From Pseudomonas putida (GTDB lineage: Bacteria; Pseudomonadota; Gammaproteobacteria; Pseudomonadales; Pseudomonadaceae), in NCBI RefSeq assembly GCF_022627325.1, contig NZ_JAETZZ010000002.1, forward strand, positions 124,001 through 188,000: a DNA stretch of 64,000 nucleotides. Direction: 5' to 3'. Positions 28,152 to 37,154 of this stretch are shown here, piece by piece. Position numbers and translations under genes: made by a program. Below the pieces are notes generated by a model. That model did not search any database and was not told the DNA's origin. It was given only the letters and a program-made list of their open reading frames with translations. How positions within the stretch are numbered: the stretch's first letter is position 1; every line of letters starts with the position of its first letter.

Positions 28152-29616
28152 GTTCCCCTCCCGCTGCGATATTGAAAGTGAGGCTGACGCGGGTTCCTTC
28201 CTCTTCACGGCTGCTCAGGCTGACCGAGCCGCCAAAACGCTCCATGATGCGCTGAACCAGTGCCAGGCCTACACCGAGGCCGCCCTGCTTGGTGGTGAAA
28301 AACGGTTTGAAGACCATGCGTTGCTGCTGCTTGGTCATGCCCTTGCCCGTGTCACTGAGCAGCAACGCTGCGCGCCGCCCGTCCTGGGGGCTGACGCTGG
28401 CCCGCAACTCTCCGCCCATTGGCATGGCTTCGATGGCATTGGAAAACAAACTGTTGAGGATCTGCGTTAATTGCAGAGGCTGGCTGGCCACCCACTGTGC
28501 CTGGGGCCCGTCGAAGGAAAAGTGGATGCCGTTACGCTCGATCTGCTGGGCGAACGCCAGGCGGGTGTCCTTGATGGCGGCTACCAGGTCCACGGCCTCG
28601 GGCATATCGCTGGTCGGGCGCAATGACACCAGCAGCTCGCGCACCCAGCGCGACATGCGATCCACCTGGCTGATGATGTCGACGATGTTCTGCTGCGCCT
28701 GCGGATTGGCGATTTCCTGTGCCAGCTCGGCACTGGAACGGATATTGGCCAATGGGTTGCGCAGGCTGTGGGCCACCGCCGAGGACATTTCGCCAAGGGC
28801 GACATAGGTTTCACTCGCCACCAGCCGATCCTGTTGCTGATGCAGCATTGCGGCTGCGCGACGCACGATCCAGAACAGGCCAAAGTAGATCAACGCCCCG
28901 CCCACCAGGGTCGAGGCCCAGATCAGCACATAACCACGCTGAATCCGTCGAATCAGGTCCTGTGGCTCTTTGTAGATCTCGACCATAGACAGCACCTGCT
29001 GACCCTGGCTGTCGAACAAGGGGATGTAGTTTTCGATGAACAGGTAGTTGGGCTCACGCTCGAACTTCTGCTCCTCGCGATGCTCTTCGACTTTGTGGTA
29101 GCTGGCAGAGACCGCCTTGCGCGAGCGGAAGGCGTGGTCCAGGTCGCCATCAGCCTCGATGCGCTTGCCCACCAGTTCAGGGTTGGTGGACCAGACGATG
29201 GTGCGGTCACGGGCATAGACATTGGCCAGCAGCGTATCCGGAAGGTGCTCGACATGATCGAGGAACTCGACCCGGGTCGCCATGGCCAGCTGCGGGCTGA
29301 CCTGCAGATGCTGCTGGTCCAGGCGCGGATCGAGCAGCTCACCCAGGGTGGTGCCGGGTGGCAATTGCGAATGGCGCACTTCGGCCTGGGCCATGGCCTG
29401 GATGAACTGGGCGGTGAGCATGGCATCTCGCTCCACGCTATCGCGGACCACGAAGCGGGTCGATACATAGCCCAGGCCAACTGCGACCGAGGTGATGATC
29501 AGCAAGCTGATCACGGAAAACCAGCGCAGCAGATTGAATTCTCGAAGCGGCGCACCCAGGCCACTGCCGGGCTGGGCGACGGTTTTGTCGGGAACATCGG
29601 TTTCCAGCGTCTGCAT
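28120..29616 (-). CDS. Sensor histidine kinase, partner of the NtrC-type regulator (second of two paralogues)
   Basis: A protein of 498 residues. TM1 is at about 33-55, a periplasmic Cache-like domain spans about 60-225, TM2 is at about 228-251, and HisKA has His283 in AHSLRNPL, followed by an HATPase domain (DTGKGM, GGLGVGLALV). I chose the ATG at 29616 with GGGAACG upstream over a TTG six codons earlier. It overlaps the regulator gene by 32 bases, so the two are translationally coupled. It is clearly paralogous to the kinase at 29911-31368, with shared phrases such as FIENYIPLFD and MVEIYKEP. Confidence 0.9.
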   Translation of the reverse strand: MQTLETDVPDKTVAQPGSGLGAPLREFNLLRWFSVISLLIITSVAVGLGYVSTRFVVRDSVERDAMLTAQFIQAMAQAEVRHSQLPPGTTLGELLDPRLDQQHLQVSPQLAMATRVEFLDHVEHLPDTLLANVYARDRTIVWSTNPELVGKRIEADGDLDHAFRSRKAVSASYHKVEEHREEQKFEREPNYLFIENYIPLFDSQGQQVLSMVEIYKEPQDLIRRIQRGYVLIWASTLVGGALIYFGLFWIVRRAAAMLHQQQDRLVASETYVALGEMSSAVAHSLRNPLANIRSSAELAQEIANPQAQQNIVDIISQVDRMSRWVRELLVSLRPTSDMPEAVDLVAAIKDTRLAFAQQIERNGIHFSFDGPQAQWVASQPLQLTQILNSLFSNAIEAMPMGGELRASVSPQDGRRAALLLSDTGKGMTKQQQRMVFKPFFTTKQGGLGVGLALVQRIMERFGGSVSLSSREEEGTRVSLTFNIAAGGEHGAQHPGSRG

Positions 29617-29737
29617 CGCGTCGTTCCCGAGCAAGGATTCCGTTCAGAAGGCTGTCACCAGCATCTCTACCGTGCGTAGCTAATTGATATCACTTCGCCA
29701 CACCTGCTGCAGCCGCCATTTATCGCGTAGGTCTTGC

Positions 29738-29753
29738 TGCAAAAAATCAGCCA
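29738..29753 (-). promoter_or_regulatory. Probable sigma-54 (-24/-12) promoter of the second kinase and regulator genes
   Basis: On the minus strand: TGGCTGATTTTTTGCA, that is TGGC-N7-TTGCA, with the invariant GG and GC at exact spacing. It lies about 122 bases upstream of the kinase ATG, in a noticeably AT-rich 294-base gap. It suggests sigma-54-dependent, possibly autoregulated expression of the kinase-regulator pair. Confidence 0.6.
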
Positions 29754-29910
29754 CGCGCAAAAAATAAATATAGAACCTTTACTATCAGCCACTTAGGAAC
29801 AGCATTTAATTTGTCTTCTAGACTGAGTCCCCACTTTTGGGTCACCTTACCCATAAAGACATAATTAGCTTACAGATCAAGGACTTACCTTCAGTTAATC
29901 ATGTGATTTA

Positions 29911-31368
29911 TTAGGTCTTGGCAAGCCGAAAATGAAGTGAAACCTGAGTGCCAAGGCCTTCGCGGCTAGTCAATCGAACCGACCCACCGAACCGCTCCAT
30001 GATCCGTCTGACCAGTACCAACCCAACCCCGAGCCCGCCTTGTTTGGTTGAGAAGAAGGGCTTGAACGCCATGCGCTGCTGCTTATCATTCATGCCTTTT
30101 CCGGTGTCGGCCAGGCGCAGGGTAACGCTGCGCCTGTCCTGCTTCACCACCTCGATACGCAGCCGTCCGCCCTGCTCCATCGACTCCAGAGCATTGGCGA
30201 TCAGGCTGTTGAAAATCTGCCCGAGCAATTCCGGCTGCCCCAGCACCTGTACTGCCGGAAGCGGCTTCAAGTCCAGGGTCACGCCACTGCGTGCCAGCGG
30301 TATGGCAAAGGTCTGCAAGCTGTCCTGCAAAACTTCCGGCAGGTCCACCGGTATGGCCTTGTCATCCAGCGGTCGCAGCGACTGCAGCAACTGGCGGATC
30401 CACTGGGACATGCGGTCGACCTGGCTGATGATCTCGTTGATGTTGCGCTGCGCCGGCCCCTCGTCGAACACCTGAGCCAGCTCGGCGCTGGAGCGGATGC
30501 TGGCCAGCGGGTTGCGAAGGCTGTGGGCCACGGCCGAGGACACCTCGCCAAGCGCAACGTAGGTTTCATTGCTGATCAGCCGTTTCTGCTGTACCGCCAT
30601 CAACCGGGCGGCGCGGCGCATGATGCCGTACAGGCCGATGTAGACCACCCCGGCGCCCACCGTGATGGCCAGCCAAATGAGCACAAGGCCATGCTCAATG
30701 CGCACGATCAGGTCATGGGGTTCCTTGTATATCTCCACCATCGCCACCACGTGCTCGCCTTCTGCATCGAACAGCGGAATGTAGTTCTCGATGAACAACT
30801 GCTCAGGCGGGGTCACGAACTTTTGTTCGGAGCGGGCCTCATCGAAGCCGTGGTAACTGGCCGAAACCCGCATTTTATGCTCGAACGCCCGATCCAGGTC
30901 CTCATCGCCCTGAATCAGCTTGCCGGTCAGCGCCGGATTGCTCGACCAGATCACGGTGCGGTCCGGGGCGTAGATGTTGGCCAGCAGCATGTCTGGCAAG
31001 TGCGCGATGTGGTCGAGGAATTCACCGCGGGCCTTACGCCGCGCCACGGGGTCTACGCCTGGCAAAGGGTCCAGGTCTGTACGCGGGTCCAGCAGCTCAC
31101 CCATGGTGCGCACATTGGGGATCGCCACATGGCGCACTTCAGCGTCAGCGATCGAGGTAATGAACTGTGCGGTGAGCAGCGCGTCACGCTCGACGCTTTC
31201 GTGGATGATGAAACGGCTGGAGATCAACCCCAGGCCTGCGGCCACCGAGAGGATGATGGCCAAGCTGACCCAGGCATACCAACGCAGAAGGTTGAACGGC
31301 TTGCGCGGCGTGCCGGCGTCAGGGCTGGCGGGTGACTCGAGTGGGTCGGAACGGGAGGCGATGTCCAT
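29911..31368 (-). CDS. Sensor histidine kinase, first of two paralogues
   Basis: A protein of 485 residues from the ATG at 31368. It has TM1 at about 30-52, a periplasmic Cache-like domain to about 225, TM2 at about 227-250, HisKA His282 in AHSLRNPL and an HATPase domain (DTGKGM, GGLGVGLVLV). It shares the same layout and many identical stretches with the neighbouring kinase, so one gene arose by tandem duplication. The periplasmic parts differ more than the kinase cores, so the two may sense related but different cues and converge on one regulator. Its own regulator is not visible nearby. Confidence 0.9.
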   Translation of the reverse strand: MDIASRSDPLESPASPDAGTPRKPFNLLRWYAWVSLAIILSVAAGLGLISSRFIIHESVERDALLTAQFITSIADAEVRHVAIPNVRTMGELLDPRTDLDPLPGVDPVARRKARGEFLDHIAHLPDMLLANIYAPDRTVIWSSNPALTGKLIQGDEDLDRAFEHKMRVSASYHGFDEARSEQKFVTPPEQLFIENYIPLFDAEGEHVVAMVEIYKEPHDLIVRIEHGLVLIWLAITVGAGVVYIGLYGIMRRAARLMAVQQKRLISNETYVALGEVSSAVAHSLRNPLASIRSSAELAQVFDEGPAQRNINEIISQVDRMSQWIRQLLQSLRPLDDKAIPVDLPEVLQDSLQTFAIPLARSGVTLDLKPLPAVQVLGQPELLGQIFNSLIANALESMEQGGRLRIEVVKQDRRSVTLRLADTGKGMNDKQQRMAFKPFFSTKQGGLGVGLVLVRRIMERFGGSVRLTSREGLGTQVSLHFRLAKT

Positions 31369-31477
31369 GGCGGCTACCACTGCTGAGCACCTTTGAAAGG
31401 TTATAGCCCAGAGTTGGGGAATCCATGACATTGATTTTCGCAAGGCCGATGCAAGGCTGCCTGCCAGGGGGTGCCCA

Positions 31478-32071
31478 TCACAACGGCGAATCCACTGCCA
31501 GCCCCTGTAACTTGCGGTATTCGCGCAGCACATTGGGCACATACCGCCGGGTTTCGGCGAAGGGCGGCACCGCTCCACGTCTGCGCACAGCATCCGGGCC
31601 AGCATTGTAGGCGGCGACGGCCAGGGTGATGTCGTTGTCGAACAGGTTCAGCATGCGTTTGAGGTAGCGGGCCCCACCCTGCACGTTGTCCTCCGGGTCA
31701 AGCACATCCTCAACCCCCATTTCCTTCGCCGTACCCGGCATCAACTGCATGAGCCCTACTGCCCCGGCCGCCGAGCGGGCCTTTGGGTTGTACCCAGACT
31801 CGGCCTTGATCAACGCATGCAGCAATGCCTGTGGAACGTTGTGCATGCGCGCCGCCGCCGCCACCAAGTCAGCGTAGGGGCGCCCGGTGATCAATTGCGC
31901 ATTGGCCGGGCCAGCCTGAGCAACCGGTTCGCGAATCACCCGTTCATAGTTGCGCCCGGGCCGGTGGACGTTGGTCAGCACGTAACCGCCCTTGCCATCG
32001 ATGGCAATGTACACATCAGCCTGTGCGCTGGCCCCTGCCAGCCAGATCAGTCCCAGGATAATCCCACGCAT
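31478..32071 (-). CDS. Lytic transglycosylase (SLT family)
   Basis: A protein of 197 residues with a signal peptide (MRGIILGLIWLAGASAQA). The SLT domain covers about 65-180: LIKAESGYNPKARSAAGAVGLMQLMPGTA, with the catalytic Glu in AESGYN, and the later AVAAYNAGPDAV. It cleaves peptidoglycan in the periplasm and such enzymes often make room for secretion machines or pili. It is divergent from gspG with a 191-base gap that holds sigma-54-like elements, and is followed on the minus strand by the kinase pair. Confidence 0.88.
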   Translation of the reverse strand: MRGIILGLIWLAGASAQADVYIAIDGKGGYVLTNVHRPGRNYERVIREPVAQAGPANAQLITGRPYADLVAAAARMHNVPQALLHALIKAESGYNPKARSAAGAVGLMQLMPGTAKEMGVEDVLDPEDNVQGGARYLKRMLNLFDNDITLAVAAYNAGPDAVRRRGAVPPFAETRRYVPNVLREYRKLQGLAVDSPL

Positions 32072-32143
32072 GTCGGTCGCCTCCCCGCCGTGCCCCCCGA
32101 TATGGGGGAAATACCCCGGAAAACCCGGGCTTTTCTGCTACGA

Positions 32144-32159
32144 CGCAAGCAATGTGCCG
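32144..32159 (-). promoter_or_regulatory. Probable sigma-54 promoter of the lytic transglycosylase
   Basis: On the minus strand: CGGCACATTGCTTGCG, containing GGCAC-N5-TTGC, the classic core of a -24/-12 promoter with exact spacing. It lies 73 bases upstream of the transglycosylase ATG, leaving a leader of about 60 bases. Confidence 0.6.
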
Positions 32160-32196
32160 CTTGCCACGGCGCATGGCGCAAGGCCCCGAGGCAGAC

Positions 32197-32212
32197 GTGC
32201 ACGGCTGTTGCA
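32197..32212 (+). promoter_or_regulatory. Possible weak sigma-54 promoter of gspG-gspF
   Basis: GTGCACGGCTGTTGCA on the plus strand, 50 bases upstream of the gspG ATG. The -12 part (TTGCA) and the GCACG portion match, with correct spacing, but the invariant GG at -24 reads TG, so the match is incomplete. Confidence 0.3.
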
Positions 32213-32262
32213 TGGCGCATGAAAACCTGAAAAGGCATGTCCCCATGCAGGAGGGCTTCACC

Positions 32263-32688
32263 ATGCAGCGCAAACCCAATCGCCAATGTGGCTTCACCCT
32301 GCTCGAACTGCTGGTAGTGCTGGTGGTGCTCGGCTTGTTGGCCGGTATCGTCGCGCCCAAATACTTCAGCCAGTTGGGCCGTTCCGAGGCCAAGGTGGCA
32401 CGGGCGCAGATCGAAGGGCTGGGCAAGGCCCTGGACCTGTATCGCCTGGAAGTCGGCCACTACCCCAACAGTGAGCAAGGCCTGCAGGCGCTGGTTGCCG
32501 CCCCCAGTGGCGAGGCCCGCTGGTCAGGCCCTTACCTGCAGAAAGCGATCCCACAGGACCCGTGGGGCCGTGCCTACATCTACCGCCAGCCAGGCGAAAA
32601 CGGCGGCGAGTATGACTTGCTGTCCATGGGCAAGGATGGCCAGCCCGGTGGCGACGGTGAAAACGCCGAAATTACCAGTTGGCAATGA
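32263..32688 (+). CDS. gspG: Type II secretion major pseudopilin GspG
   Basis: A protein of 141 residues starting at the ATG at 32263, with GGAGG upstream. The prepilin cleavage site is G10/FTLLELLVV, followed by a hydrophobic helix to about residue 32. The C-terminal part has the GspG features YPNSEQGLQAL and DPWGRAYIYR, and ends with DGQPGGDGENAEITSW, the calcium-binding loop type. It would form the pseudopilus shaft. Only gspF follows; no gspD, gspE or other gsp genes are in the window, so if it functions it must borrow parts from another type II system. Confidence 0.92.
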   Translation: MQRKPNRQCGFTLLELLVVLVVLGLLAGIVAPKYFSQLGRSEAKVARAQIEGLGKALDLYRLEVGHYPNSEQGLQALVAAPSGEARWSGPYLQKAIPQDPWGRAYIYRQPGENGGEYDLLSMGKDGQPGGDGENAEITSWQ

Positions 32689-32699
32689 GGAGCAAGGCC

Positions 32700-33890
32700 A
32701 TGCGCTATAGCCTGAAGGCCCTGGGTAGAGAGGGCGTGGTTCAATTGGACATCGATGCCGAGGATGCCGAACAGGCTCGGCGCAAGGTGCAAGACCAGGG
32801 GCTGCGGGTGGTCAGCGTGCGCAGCCAGGGTAGCGTACTGGGGCGCCTGCCATGGCGCCGCCAGGCCGCATTCGACCTGTTACTCTTCAGTCAGGAGCTG
32901 ACCACGCTGCTACATGCCGGCCTGCCCTTGATCGATGCCCTGGAAAGCCTTGCGGAAAAAGCCCCCACCGCGGCAAGCCGTAAAGTGCTGGCGGCGCTGG
33001 TGGGCCAGCTGTACGAAGGCCGCTCGCTGTCCCAGGCTCTGGGCCAGCAGCCGCGGGTATTCCCGCCGTTGTACGTGGCGTTGGTCCAGTCCAGCGAGCG
33101 CACCGGGGCGCTGGGTGACGCCCTGCACCGTTATATCGGATACCGGCAGCGCCTGGATCTGGTCCGGCAAAAACTGGTTGGGGCTTCGGTCTACCCGCTG
33201 CTGCTGCTACTGGTGGGCGGTGGCGTGGTGCTGTTCCTGCTCGGCTATGTGGTGCCACGCTTCAGCCTGGTGTTCGAGGGCATGGGCAGCGAACTGCCCT
33301 GGCTCTCGCGCATGCTGATGCAGATCGGCCTGTTCCTGCATGCTCAGCAACTGCCCCTGGCCCTGGCCACAGCAAGTGGCATCGGCGCGCTGGTGCTGCT
33401 GCGCAATAACCCCCTGCTGCGGCGTTGGACGTCACGCCAGGTTCGGCGAATGCCAGCCCTGCATCAGCGCCTGATGATGTATGAATTGGCGCGCTTCTAT
33501 CGCTCGCTGGGCATTCTGCTGCAAGGCGGCATACCCATCCTGACGGCCATGGGCATGGCCCGTGGGCTGTTGGGCAGCGCTGCAGCGCAAGGTTTGGAGC
33601 GGGCCTGCTGCGGGGTGGGTGAAGGGCTGCCGTTGTCGCAAGCGCTGGAAGCCGGGCAGTTGGTCACGCCTGTGTCGCTACGCCTGCTGCGAGCGGGCGA
33701 GCAATCCGGCAATCTGGGCGAGATGCTTGAACGCTGCGCAGATTTCCATGACCAGGAGATAGGCCGCTGGGTGGAGTGGTTCGTGAAGCTGTTCGAACCG
33801 CTGCTGATGACCTTCATCGGGTTGCTTATCGGGGTGATCGTTATTCTGATGTACATGCCAATCTTCGAGCTGGCGTCGAGCATCCACTAG
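32700..33890 (+). CDS. gspF: Type II secretion inner-membrane platform protein GspF
   Basis: A protein of 396 residues with the two GspF repeats (about 60-190 and 265-390), three hydrophobic segments (near 160-185, 215-235 and 365-390) and the family phrases LLFSQELTTLLHAGLPL and FYRSLGILLQGGIPIL. It would be the inner-membrane platform that couples the assembly ATPase to pseudopilin addition. It starts 11 bases after gspG, and AGGAGCAAGG serves as its ribosome-binding site. Without gspE nearby it depends on an ATPase encoded elsewhere. Confidence 0.92.
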   Translation: MRYSLKALGREGVVQLDIDAEDAEQARRKVQDQGLRVVSVRSQGSVLGRLPWRRQAAFDLLLFSQELTTLLHAGLPLIDALESLAEKAPTAASRKVLAALVGQLYEGRSLSQALGQQPRVFPPLYVALVQSSERTGALGDALHRYIGYRQRLDLVRQKLVGASVYPLLLLLVGGGVVLFLLGYVVPRFSLVFEGMGSELPWLSRMLMQIGLFLHAQQLPLALATASGIGALVLLRNNPLLRRWTSRQVRRMPALHQRLMMYELARFYRSLGILLQGGIPILTAMGMARGLLGSAAAQGLERACCGVGEGLPLSQALEAGQLVTPVSLRLLRAGEQSGNLGEMLERCADFHDQEIGRWVEWFVKLFEPLLMTFIGLLIGVIVILMYMPIFELASSIH

Positions 33891-33892
33891 CC

Positions 33893-33946
33893 GGCACCGC
33901 CTGCCACGACACCGGCTTGCCGACGCGCGAGGGCAAGGCCGGTGCC
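33893..33946. other. Stem-loop between convergent gspF and recombinase genes
   Basis: GGCACCG (33893) pairs with CGGTGCC (33940-33946), and inside, GGCTTGCC can pair with GGCAAGGCC. No T-run follows in either direction. It may be a terminator for either gene or a REP-like element. Confidence 0.35.
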
Positions 33947-33985
33947 CTCTGGCACGGTGCGGGCCTGATGGGGTGGCCCGGGCGC

Positions 33986-34900
33986 TCAATAGTCGAACCG
34001 GTCCACCGCCCGCCGCCGCTCGTTGTCATCACGCCGGTCATAGCTGGCAGTGGTCTGGATGTTGGCGTGATGCGCCAGCTTCTGCGCAATCGACAGGTCG
34101 TGCTCTTCGATCACCCGGGTGATGAACGCCCGGCGAAAATCATGCGGCATGATCTTCACCCCCACCTGCGCCCCGCGCTGACGGGCAATGTAGTAGATCG
34201 CATGCTTGGTGATGCGCGCGCGGGTAATGTGGTTGCCACGGCGGATGCGATTGAACAGGAAGGGATCGTCCGACGCGCCCGCTGGCAGCGACTGCCGGCG
34301 CAGTTCAAGCCAGGCCTGCAATTTTGCGAAGGCCCAGGGCGGCGCATACTTGATCAGTTGCCGGTTGCCTTTGCCCAACACCTGCAGACTGCGTGCCTCG
34401 AAGTCCACTTGTTCCAGGTCGATATCCACCGACTCCGACTTGCGCATGCCGGTGCCATACAGCAGTGCAATGATCGCCGCATCACGAACGCCCTGCGGGC
34501 GCGGGTCGGCGTCGCACACCTCCATCAGCTCCCGGATCAGGCTACGGCGAAGGTTGCGCCCCGGCGGCAGGCGGCTACCGGTGGCCGGCTTGACCTCACG
34601 GATGCGCAGCAACTGCTCATGATCGATCAGGCCCTGGCGCCAGGCTTCATTCATCACGCCACGTATTGCATTGACATAAAGCGACGAACTATTGGGCGCA
34701 TAGCCATCGGTGCGCAGCGCTGCGACCAGGCCGATCACGTGCCCTGGCTCAAGCTTGTGCCAGGGTATATCGACGAGGTTGCAGTCAGCGAAGCCCAGCC
34801 GGTCAGCAGCGTCCTGCAGGATGTAGCGCATGGTTTGCTGGCTGGAAGGCGCCAACCGGGCAAGGTACTGCAAGAGTGGATTTTGCGAGAGGTCGGACAA
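33986..34900 (-). CDS. Solitary tyrosine recombinase/integrase
   Basis: A protein of 304 residues with a SAM-like core-binding domain (about 1-105) and a catalytic domain. The likely catalytic residues are Arg153 (GMRKSE, where most relatives have GLR), Lys177, His253-x-x-Arg256 (HDFR), His278 and the nucleophile Tyr287 (TTASYDR). All are present, so it should be active. No phage, transposon or cassette genes flank it, and it is not XerC or XerD by position. Convergent to gspF. Its role may be housekeeping or a relic of an integrative element. Confidence 0.85.
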   Translation of the reverse strand: MSDLSQNPLLQYLARLAPSSQQTMRYILQDAADRLGFADCNLVDIPWHKLEPGHVIGLVAALRTDGYAPNSSSLYVNAIRGVMNEAWRQGLIDHEQLLRIREVKPATGSRLPPGRNLRRSLIRELMEVCDADPRPQGVRDAAIIALLYGTGMRKSESVDIDLEQVDFEARSLQVLGKGNRQLIKYAPPWAFAKLQAWLELRRQSLPAGASDDPFLFNRIRRGNHITRARITKHAIYYIARQRGAQVGVKIMPHDFRRAFITRVIEEHDLSIAQKLAHHANIQTTASYDRRDDNERRRAVDRFDY

Positions 34901-35061
34901 AACTTGAATCCTGTAGCGAAGCCCGGAGCGCCATCGAGCGCTCCAGGCGTAAAGCGGCCTGCGTCATTTCCTTGAAGTTCAGGGGCTTGGACACTGGCAT
35001 GAGCTGAAATGGTATCCCATGGACTATCGTGGTAGCCATGACTCCCTGTCGATGAGGCACC

Positions 35062-35709
35062 ATGGCACTGCACCGACTGACCCGTACCCACCCCCGCCTG
35101 AGCTTCGCTGCGCTGATCGGCATCCTTGGTGCGTGGCTGATTCCTGCCAACGACATCGTGCAACGCATCCTCGCTGGCTGGAACCTGGGGGTCTGGCTTT
35201 ATTTGCTGCTGGTGCTTTGGCTGACCTGGCGAGCAACGCCCGAGAAGGTTCGCGAGGTGGCTCAGGTCGAGGACGAAAACGCAGGGGTGGTGCTGTTCAC
35301 CGTGTGCATTGCCGCCATCGCCAGCCTTGCGGCGGTCACCCTGCAACTGGTCTCAAGCCGCGGTCTGCAGGGCAGTGACCAAGCCCTGCACTACCTCTAC
35401 ACCGGGTTGACCGTGGCGGGCTCCTGGCTGCTTATCGGGTGTATCTTCACGCTGCACTATGCCCGGCTGTTCTACAACAGCGCGCCGCAGGCACCCGCGT
35501 TGCGTTTCGCCGACGGTGAACGCAACCCCGACTACTGGGACTTCCACTACTTCTCGTTCACCATCAGCGTCGCCGTACAAACCTCCGACATCGGCGTAGC
35601 CAGCCGGGGTATGCGCAGGGTGGTGCTGGCACATTCACTGGTAGGCTTCGTGTTCAACACGGCAATCCTCGGCTTTACCATCAATATCGCTGCCGGCCTG
35701 CTCGGCTAG
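35062..35709 (+). CDS. DUF1345 family membrane protein
   Basis: A protein of 215 residues with about five hydrophobic segments (near 14-30, 37-55, 77-97, 112-132 and 188-212). The phrase [22 protein letters not shown] (about 152-173) is typical of DUF1345. The function of the family is unknown. The ATG at 35062 has weak GAGG upstream. Its last 75 bases overlap the 3' end of the opposite aminotransferase gene. Confidence 0.82.
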   Translation: MALHRLTRTHPRLSFAALIGILGAWLIPANDIVQRILAGWNLGVWLYLLLVLWLTWRATPEKVREVAQVEDENAGVVLFTVCIAAIASLAAVTLQLVSSRGLQGSDQALHYLYTGLTVAGSWLLIGCIFTLHYARLFYNSAPQAPALRFADGERNPDYWDFHYFSFTISVAVQTSDIGVASRGMRRVVLAHSLVGFVFNTAILGFTINIAAGLLG

Positions 35710-36864
35710 TATGCGCCGGGCGCAAGCGCCGATCCGGCCACACACCATGTGCAGTTGCTCGGCCGCCAGCACCAGCCCCATGCGCACATGCCCCGCCGCG
35801 CTGGGCCCGAAAGCATCGCCCGGCAGCAGTGAAACGCCCTCCTCTATCAAAAGCCGCTGGGCGAAGGCCTGGGCACTCAGCCCGGTTTCGCGGATATCAA
35901 GCATCACGAACATGCCCCCCGCTGGCCGGTGGGCACGCACCCCAGGGCAATCGGCCAAGGCCTTGCACACCAGGTCGCGCCGCTCGCGGTAGGCCTTGCG
36001 CATCTGTTGTACCGCGAGCAAGTCATGCTCCAACGCCACGCAAGCTCCCTGCATGACAAACTCTGGCAAGCCAAACAACAGGGTCATGGCCAGGTTGGTC
36101 AGGTGGGTGGTCAGCGCCGGGGGGCCGACCACCCATCCCACGCGCCAGCCGCTCATCGCGTGCGACTTGGACACGCTGTCAATGATCACGCAGCGCTCGC
36201 GCATGCCGGGCAGTTGCGCAGGGGCGACCGCTTCGCCGTCGTACAGCAGGCCACTGTAGACCTGATCGCACACCAGCCACAGATCATGGTCGCGACAAAG
36301 CTGCGCAAGCTGCAGCATGTCCTGCGGGGAGATGGCGCACCCGGTCGGATTGTGCGGGGTGTTCAGTAGCAGCCCGCGGGTACGCGGGGTTATCGCTTGC
36401 GCCACGGCGCGTGGGTCGAGCCGAAAGCCCTGCTCCGGGCTTACGGCCACCTGCACCGGCCGAGCCCCGCAAGCGCCGAATACACCGTGGTAGGTGACAT
36501 ACATGGGCTCAGCGACGATCACCTCGTCCCCTGGCCCGAACAGGCATTGGCAGACGGCATACAGGGCACATTGCGCACCAGCGAGCACCATCACTTGCTC
36601 GACACTGACCTCAGGGCCGGTGCGGCGGGCAATCGCCTGGCGCAGGGCCAGGCTGCCACGCACATCGCTGTAGTGAGTGTCGCCGCGGCGCAAGCTGCTG
36701 ACCGCAGCGTCCACGATGGCCTTCGGCGTGTCGAAGTCAGGATCGCCCACCGACAGCAGGAAAATCTCGCGCCCTTCGCGACGCAGGGCCTGCGCCTGAT
36801 AGTGGATGTCCCAGGCAGCAGCGGTTTCACCGGCGATGCGTTGAGTGAGCCTGGAATAGCGCAT
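35635..36864 (-). CDS. PLP-dependent class-I/II aminotransferase
   Basis: A protein of 409 residues of the aspartate-aminotransferase fold type I family. It starts at the ATG at 36864. Features are [18 protein letters not shown], the [10 protein letters not shown] region, the PLP-Lys in [16 protein letters not shown], and a late [11 protein letters not shown]. Substrate specificity cannot be read from the sequence; 2-oxoglutarate or pyruvate is the likely acceptor. It converges on DUF1345, overlapping by 75 bases, so the stretch is coding on both strands. Confidence 0.87.
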   Translation of the reverse strand: MRYSRLTQRIAGETAAAWDIHYQAQALRREGREIFLLSVGDPDFDTPKAIVDAAVSSLRRGDTHYSDVRGSLALRQAIARRTGPEVSVEQVMVLAGAQCALYAVCQCLFGPGDEVIVAEPMYVTYHGVFGACGARPVQVAVSPEQGFRLDPRAVAQAITPRTRGLLLNTPHNPTGCAISPQDMLQLAQLCRDHDLWLVCDQVYSGLLYDGEAVAPAQLPGMRERCVIIDSVSKSHAMSGWRVGWVVGPPALTTHLTNLAMTLLFGLPEFVMQGACVALEHDLLAVQQMRKAYRERRDLVCKALADCPGVRAHRPAGGMFVMLDIRETGLSAQAFAQRLLIEEGVSLLPGDAFGPSAAGHVRMGLVLAAEQLHMVCGRIGACARRILAEQAGSDIDGKAEDCRVEHEAYQ

Positions 36865-37154
36865 GACTGTCTCCTTGTCTGCCCAGCTCGCACCGCTCGT
36901 CCGAAAACGAAGTGCGCCGAATGGAGTTAAAAGTAGCAGAACCCTTAGCCACCTCTGACACCGCCTGCCAACGAAAACGTTTGCTTGGCTATTTGCCGCC
37001 AAACGGCGAACACCCGCTGTTTGTGACGAGGGTCAAGGGTGAGTGCATTTGGCGCACTTTCGGCAGAACAACGGGCCGTGGGGTGCTATCTTTAGTTTCC
37101 CGGCGGCCGCGCGCGGCTCCCCCATCACCCGCCCAGAAGGGCAAGGAGGCTGGC

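Noticed and set aside
31450..31466. TGGCAGGCAGCCTTGCA on the minus strand before the first kinase, resembling a sigma-54 promoter
   Set aside because: The spacing between GG and GC is one base too long (TGGC-N8-TTGCA), so it is not counted as a promoter.
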